In this document: positions 42,603 to 46,558 of the stretch, one piece after another
Position numbering within the stretch: the first letter of the stretch is position 1
Layout of the letters: each line of letters begins with the position of its first letter
DNA from: Candidatus Kuenenia stuttgartensis
Lineage (GTDB): Bacteria; Planctomycetota; Planctomycetia; Planctomycetales; Planctomycetaceae
Assembly: GCA_945906725.1 (NCBI GenBank)
Contig: CAMDRI010000021.1
Coordinates: forward strand, 1 to 46,558
Direction: 5' to 3'
DNA: 46,558 nt
The notes under the pieces: model-generated
The model's input: only the letters and a program-made list of their open reading frames with translations
Told to the model about the DNA's origin: nothing
Databases searched by the model: none
Program-made: the position numbers and the translations under genes

Positions 42603-42875
42603 TCACTTATTGCCCTGCATCTGCGCGGCGGCGACTCTGAAGAGCGCACCTTCCAGCTTGGTGTATAGCAGCAGGCAGTCGCCAAGTTGTATCAACACTC
42701 GCTCGTCGGGATGCCGCAATGCTCGGTACAAATCGACCCTGATTGGTACCTGTGACCCGTTGGGTATCTTGCGTCAGAGTTCGCGGACTTCGGCGAGTAG
42801 CGTGTCTGTAGTCCCAGCGTCGGTCCTTCCGGTTCTCACAACGAGTCCGAGGCGACCCGACTCTCGTCCGCTCAT
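42603..42875 (-). pseudogene. Small gene interrupted by an in-frame TGA
   Basis: A 90-codon frame from ATG 42875 to TGA 42603-42605 reads naturally throughout: MSGRESGRLGLVVRTGRTD at the start and VDLYRALRHPDERVLIQLGD later, but carries TGA at 42774-42776 after LLAEVREL. A CGA-to-TGA change is the simplest explanation; sequencing error or recoding are alternatives. No selenocysteine-type hairpin was recognised. Family unknown. Sits between the PSD1 gene and the RlmI-type gene. Confidence 0.6.
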
Positions 42876-42995
42876 ATCGTTTTCTCAAATTGCCCGACAC
42901 GAACACCGCGAGGAAAGTCGGTCGTCCGAGGCTAAAATCTCTTCAAGTCCGCGAGTTTGTCGCCGGAGTTTGGCTTGCCCGTTAAGATTGTCGCG

Positions 42996-44285
42996 ATGCG
43001 TACCCCTTTTCGATCCAGGCCCCGAACGTCCCCCTCGCCGACCGGTCAGCGTCCGCTCGACGCGCCCGACGAAATCGAGTCGGCAGTGCCGATCAATACG
43101 CTCGGTGCCAGCCCGCTGATCTTTCGGAAGCGGCTGCAAGATCAGCCCGCTCCGCCGGCTCGCGGTGGCGACTTGATAGCCCTCGTCGGGCCGGACAACG
43201 AGACTCTCGGTTTCGGCTACTTCAATCCAAAGTCGGAAGTCTCCGTCCGAGTGCTCCGCGCCGGAGAGACTCCGCCGGATGAGACGTTCTGGGACGGATT
43301 GCTCAACCGTGCGGTGCGCTTGCGACGCGACATCCTCAAGCTCGATGACGTAACCGACACCTATCGAGTGATCCACTCCGAAGGTGACTGCATCTCCGGC
43401 ATCGTCATCGACCGTTACGGCGACACGCTCTCGGCCGAAGCCTTCGGACTCGGCTTGTTCCAACGCGGGCAAGCGATTCTCGAACGGCTCGCCCGCATTG
43501 TCGGAGCGAAACATTGGCTGCTGCGGCCGGGGCCGTACACCGAAGCTCAAGAAGGCTTCACCGCCGAGCCAGTGAGTTCGCCCGATTTGCCCCGTTCCGT
43601 CGTCGTACAAGAGTTCGGCACAAAGTTTCGCGTCGAGTTCCTGGGCGGACACAAGACCGGCTTCTTCTGCGATCAACGCGACAATCGCCGCCGACTTGCC
43701 GACTTCACGGCCGGCAAGAGCGTGCTCGATCTGTGCTGCTACACCGGCGGGTTTTCGATCACCGCAAAACGACTCGGCAACGCGGCCGAAGTCACTGGCG
43801 TCGATCTTGATGAGCAACCACTGAAGATCGCGCGCGGTAACGCGCAGCTCAACGCAGTGAAAGCCAACTTCGTGCAGGCCGACGTCTTCCCGTACATGCG
43901 CGACATGATCCGCAACAACCGCCAGTTCGACGTCGTGGTCCTCGACCCACCGAAGCTAATTCGCAACCGAGCTGAACTCGACGAAGGGACGCGACGCCAC
44001 TTCGACCTCAATCGTCTGGCGATGCAGCTCGTGAAGCCAGACGGCCTGTTGCTGAGCTGTAGTTGTTCCGGCCTCCTACAGGACGCCGATTTCCTACGGC
44101 TGTTGTATTCCGCCTCGCGACAAGCGGGAGACGCGATCGGTCCCGCCGACGACAACGGCTTTCAACGCCGCGGACCGCGCGACATGCAAATCCTTTTCCG
44201 TACCGGAGCCTCGCCCGATCATCCGGTCTCCGCCAACTATCCCGAATCCGACTACCTCAAAGCCGCCTGGATGCGACTGAGCTAA
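42996..44285 (+). CDS. rlmI: RlmI-type 23S rRNA cytosine methyltransferase
   Basis: A 429-residue SAM-dependent methyltransferase. The N-terminal PUA-like part (about 30-110; PLIFRKRLQDQPAPPARGGD) is followed by the Rossmann fold: SVLDLCCYTGGFSI (motif I), ATGVDLD-like motif II reading VTGVDLDEQP, FDVVVLDPPK (motif IV) and LLLSCSCSG (motif VI). RlmI makes m5C in 23S rRNA; related RlmL/RlmK-type enzymes have different substrates, so the target is inferred. The start was set at ATG 42996 (TTG 42957 also possible). Closely followed by a pseudouridine synthase. Confidence 0.88.
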   Translation: MRTPFRSRPRTSPSPTGQRPLDAPDEIESAVPINTLGASPLIFRKRLQDQPAPPARGGDLIALVGPDNETLGFGYFNPKSEVSVRVLRAGETPPDETFWDGLLNRAVRLRRDILKLDDVTDTYRVIHSEGDCISGIVIDRYGDTLSAEAFGLGLFQRGQAILERLARIVGAKHWLLRPGPYTEAQEGFTAEPVSSPDLPRSVVVQEFGTKFRVEFLGGHKTGFFCDQRDNRRRLADFTAGKSVLDLCCYTGGFSITAKRLGNAAEVTGVDLDEQPLKIARGNAQLNAVKANFVQADVFPYMRDMIRNNRQFDVVVLDPPKLIRNRAELDEGTRRHFDLNRLAMQLVKPDGLLLSCSCSGLLQDADFLRLLYSASRQAGDAIGPADDNGFQRRGPRDMQILFRTGASPDHPVSANYPESDYLKAAWMRLS

Positions 44286-44349
44286 TTTTTGATTGGCGAT
44301 TTTTGATTTTCGATTTGAAATCAAAAATTGAAAATTGAAAATTGAAAAA
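44286..44349 (+). repeat. AT-rich AATCAAA-family repeat and hairpin
   Basis: The tract is made of AATTTTTGATT, GATTTTCGATTT and AATTGAAAATTG variants. AATTTTTGATT (44284-44294) and AATCAAAAATT (44319-44329) form a perfect 11-bp stem, starting at the stop codon of the methyltransferase gene. It covers the leader of the pseudouridine synthase and belongs to the same family as the in-frame tract at 18873. Confidence 0.75.
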
Positions 44350-44356
44350 CCAACCG

Positions 44357-45331
44357 ATGCCACTCGAACACAAAACACACACCGTCGCCGCCGAGGAAGC
44401 CGGCCGAGTCGATCTGATCGTGAAAGCGATCACCGGCCGGTCACGCTCTCAACTGCGCGGCATGTGCATGAACGGCTGCCTCAGCATCAACGGCCGAGCG
44501 GTCACGGAACCGAGCACCGCCGTCAAAGAGGGTGACGTCGTCGACGTCATGTTCGACCCGCAGCGGAAGTACCGCGAGACGTGGCTCGGCAAGTTTCAAA
44601 CCAAGTCGCCTCAAGGCAAATTCCAATGCAAGTCGTTCAGTGTTGTCTTTGAAGACGACTATCTGATCGTCGTCGACAAGCAAGCTGGCATCCTGACTGT
44701 TCCCGCCGAAAACCAGGGAGACCGGACGCTCGTCGATGAAGTCTCGCGTTATCTCGGTGGCCTGAGCCGAGCGCTTGTTGTGCATCGGCTCGATCGCGAG
44801 ACCTCTGGACTGCTGGTCTTTGCGAAGCAATCCAACATCGCCGGAGCATTGCAGGATCAACTTCGGCTGCGAGCTCCCGATCGCGTGTATCTCACGCTCG
44901 TCGCTGGCCTGATGAAGGCCGAGGCCGGGCAATTCGAAAGCTATCTGGCGACGAGCAAACGGCTCAGCCGGTACTCGGTCGACAACCCCGACGGCGGCGA
45001 GCACGCTATCACTCACTTCGCGGTTGAAGAACGGCTGGCCGACACGACGCTCGTGCGAGTGAAGCTCGACACCGGCCGCCGCAATCAAATCCGAGTCCAC
45101 CTCGCGGAAGCTGACCACCCGATCATTGGCGACCGCCGCTATCGACCGAATCTCGCGAAGCATCCCGACTGGCCACACACGCGACTCGCGCTGCACGCGC
45201 ACATCCTCGGCTTTCAACATCCAGTTTCTGGAGAAGATTTGCGTTTCGTGTCCGAGATGCCTCGCACGTTTCAAGCCTTCGTGAAGCTACAACGTCGAAT
45301 GAGGAATGAGTCCGCTCAAAAAACGGTATGA
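44357..45331 (+). CDS. RluD-like pseudouridine synthase
   Basis: A 324-residue enzyme. An S4 RNA-binding domain (about 15-65; GRSRSQLRGMCMNGCLSING) precedes the catalytic domain, with HRLDRETSG (catalytic Asp146), the substrate loop YLTLVAGLMKAEAG and the C-terminal ALHAHILGFQHPVSGE block. RluD-type enzymes modify 23S rRNA; the exact site is inferred. The start was set at ATG 44357 (MPLEHKTH). It lies 71 bases after rlmI, suggesting an rRNA modification operon. Confidence 0.9.
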   Translation: MPLEHKTHTVAAEEAGRVDLIVKAITGRSRSQLRGMCMNGCLSINGRAVTEPSTAVKEGDVVDVMFDPQRKYRETWLGKFQTKSPQGKFQCKSFSVVFEDDYLIVVDKQAGILTVPAENQGDRTLVDEVSRYLGGLSRALVVHRLDRETSGLLVFAKQSNIAGALQDQLRLRAPDRVYLTLVAGLMKAEAGQFESYLATSKRLSRYSVDNPDGGEHAITHFAVEERLADTTLVRVKLDTGRRNQIRVHLAEADHPIIGDRRYRPNLAKHPDWPHTRLALHAHILGFQHPVSGEDLRFVSEMPRTFQAFVKLQRRMRNESAQKTV

Positions 45332-45413
45332 CGGCAGTCGGCTTCCGGCCGAATGCCGATCGCTGTCAGCCGATGGCCGCGATACCTTTTTCCCAAATCT
45401 GGGAGTGAATGCC

Positions 45414-46334
45414 ATGACTCGCTGCGTTTTGTTGACCCTCTTGTTCTGTTTCGCATCCACAAACTTCCTCTCTGCCGACGAGCCATTCACTCGCCGCGAG
45501 GATGTCATCTACGGCCGCAAGTTCGGCACCGCGCTGACGCTGGATGTCTTCACGCCCAAGGACAAACCCAACCGAGCGGCGGTGATCTGGGTGGTCAGCG
45601 GCGGATGGTTTTCGGATCACTCCGCGATCAACGCCGGCTTCGTCACTCCGTTTCTGCAAAAAGGCTACACCGTTTTCGCAGTGGTCCACGGCAGCCAGCC
45701 GAGGTTCACGATTCCCGAAGCGATCAGCGACCTGCAACGCTCGATCCGATTCATCCGCAGCAAGGCGGACGAATTTCAGATCGATCCAAATCGCATCGGC
45801 ATCATCGGTGCCTCAGCGGGCGGGCACTTGTCGTTGATGATGGGCACGAATGGCCAACAAGAGAACAAGGACGCCAAAGACCCAGTCGATCGGCAATCCA
45901 GCCGCGTTCAAGCAGTCGCCTGTTTCTTTCCACCCACCGATTTTCTGAATTGGGGTGAACCGGGTGTCGTGGCCTTGGGCACTGGACCGTTGGCGTGGCT
46001 GCCGGCTCCGTTCGATTTCGTCGAATCCGACGCGAAGACCAAACGCTTTGAACGGATCGCCGACGAAGAGAAGTTGAAAAAGATCGGCCGTGAGATTTCG
46101 CCGATCACGCACGTCTCGGCCGACGATCCGCCGATGCTCATCATCCACGGCGACAAGGACAAGATCGTCCCGATCCAGCAGGCGAACATCTTCATCGACA
46201 AGCTGAAGGAAGCCAAAATCCCGTGCGAACTGGTCCTCCGCCCCGGAGCCGACCACGGCTGGGCGACACTGGGCCAAGACTTGAACTTGTTCGCCGATTG
46301 GTTCGACAAGCATCTCGCGGCGAAGAAAGAGTAG
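45414..46334 (+). CDS. Secreted esterase-like alpha/beta hydrolase
   Basis: A 306-residue exported protein. A signal peptide (about 1-21; MTRCVLLTLLFCFASTNFLSA) is followed by an esterase/lipase-type fold: WVVSGGWFSDHS (oxyanion area, 60-71), IGASAGGHLSLM with Ser134 as nucleophile, IIHGDKDKIVP (acid) and ADHGW (His). It resembles planctomycete BD-FAE-type or polysaccharide esterases. GGGAG 8 bases before ATG 45414. The start falls 82 bases after the pseudouridine synthase stop, in the same direction. Confidence 0.88.
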   Translation: MTRCVLLTLLFCFASTNFLSADEPFTRREDVIYGRKFGTALTLDVFTPKDKPNRAAVIWVVSGGWFSDHSAINAGFVTPFLQKGYTVFAVVHGSQPRFTIPEAISDLQRSIRFIRSKADEFQIDPNRIGIIGASAGGHLSLMMGTNGQQENKDAKDPVDRQSSRVQAVACFFPPTDFLNWGEPGVVALGTGPLAWLPAPFDFVESDAKTKRFERIADEEKLKKIGREISPITHVSADDPPMLIIHGDKDKIVPIQQANIFIDKLKEAKIPCELVLRPGADHGWATLGQDLNLFADWFDKHLAAKKE

Positions 46335-46350
46335 TCGCCGGACGACGTAG

Positions 46351-46397
46351 CCACGTTCGCCAGAACGTGGAGCTTTCGTGGCTCGCCCACGTTCTGG
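46351..46397. repeat. CCACGTTCGCCAGAACGTGG palindrome near the right edge
   Basis: A perfect 8-bp stem with 4-base loop (46351-46370), with a second partial copy of the arm (CCCACGTTCTGG, 46386-46397). It starts 16 bases after the esterase stop and can serve as its terminator. Confidence 0.7.
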
Positions 46398-46558
46398 TCC
46401 GCCGCGGCGCTGTCGTTTATACACAACTCTGACAATTCCAACGGCGATGGGCCGACCCACGGCATGAGATTTGCGCCAGAGCTTGAGGCAGAGATTGATC
46501 TGCCAAACAAGCATGGAGCGAGCTGATGTGCGAAGGGATTGTCGAGGAGCTGCGGGGG
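46398..46558. other. Right edge, no confident gene
   Basis: 161 bases after the palindrome. Two short plus-strand frames are possible but too short to support; the sequence may be a leader of a gene beyond the edge. Confidence 0.3.

Noticed and set aside
42774..42776. Possible selenocysteine codon
   Set aside because: No hairpin of the expected kind was recognised after the TGA and no redox context is visible; a simple nonsense change is more likely, though not excluded.
42607..42906. A 100-residue minus-strand frame
   Set aside because: Arginine-rich and unnatural; the frame with the in-frame TGA (42603-42875) reads as protein instead.

Overview
The window comes from a planctomycete (phylum Planctomycetota), probably of the Pirellulales/Planctomycetales type. 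The evidence is the density of families typical of that phylum: two PSCyt2/PSD1 (DUF1549/DUF1553) proteins, a DUF1501 protein, a 1147-residue PVC-type haem-binding dehydrogenase-like protein with HEAT-like repeats and a C-terminal CxxCH, a secreted protein with a LEPR-XLL-like N-terminus, and several secreted esterase-like hydrolases. The DNA is moderately GC-rich. No rRNA, tRNA or CRISPR array was seen.

Layout. 1-3233: the N-terminal part of a membrane protein running off the left edge, an EboB-like TatD hydrolase with a small helical protein upstream, and a small conserved-looking protein. 3299-9230: a secreted esterase-like hydrolase (-), then the large PVC-type cytochrome (+). 9335-12360: a glcD-glcE pair and a small Lys-rich protein. 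12504-18093: a leftward three-gene operon for an ABC exporter of the gliding-motility/GldG type (ATPase, permease fused to GldG-like domain, DUF4340 protein). 18382-26141: PSD1 cytochrome, Dabb protein, beta-propeller/RTX secreted protein and DUF1501 protein. 26231-29998: carbonic anhydrase, MoaB/Mog-like protein and a two-domain secreted hydrolase. 30227-37417: a small lipoprotein divergent from a giant (about 2106 residues) inverse-autotransporter-like protein. 37583-42451: a secreted hypothetical protein, a decayed YfbK-like pseudogene and a second PSD1 protein. 42603-46334: a small locus broken by an in-frame TGA, an RlmI-type methyltransferase, an RluD-type pseudouridine synthase and a secreted esterase. 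The last 200 bases hold only a palindrome.

Two things stand out. First, the surface protein at 31097-37417 has an N-terminal intimin-like beta-barrel, a long beta-helix passenger, and about 21 contiguous 12-residue EF-hand-type calcium loops placed in seven blocks within the helix. Second, the window carries at least a dozen unrelated families of palindromic or short tandem repeats. Most are intergenic, at gene ends or over ribosome binding sites, but five copies lie in frame inside otherwise intact conserved genes (three in one gene), so the host protein contains repeat-encoded peptide. Two families have both an intragenic and an intergenic copy here.

Functionally, the region is mostly envelope and extracellular: secreted hydrolases, periplasmic c-type cytochromes, surface adhesin-like proteins and an export system, mixed with a few housekeeping genes (carbonic anhydrase, MoaB, rRNA methyltransferase, pseudouridine synthase, glycolate oxidase subunits).
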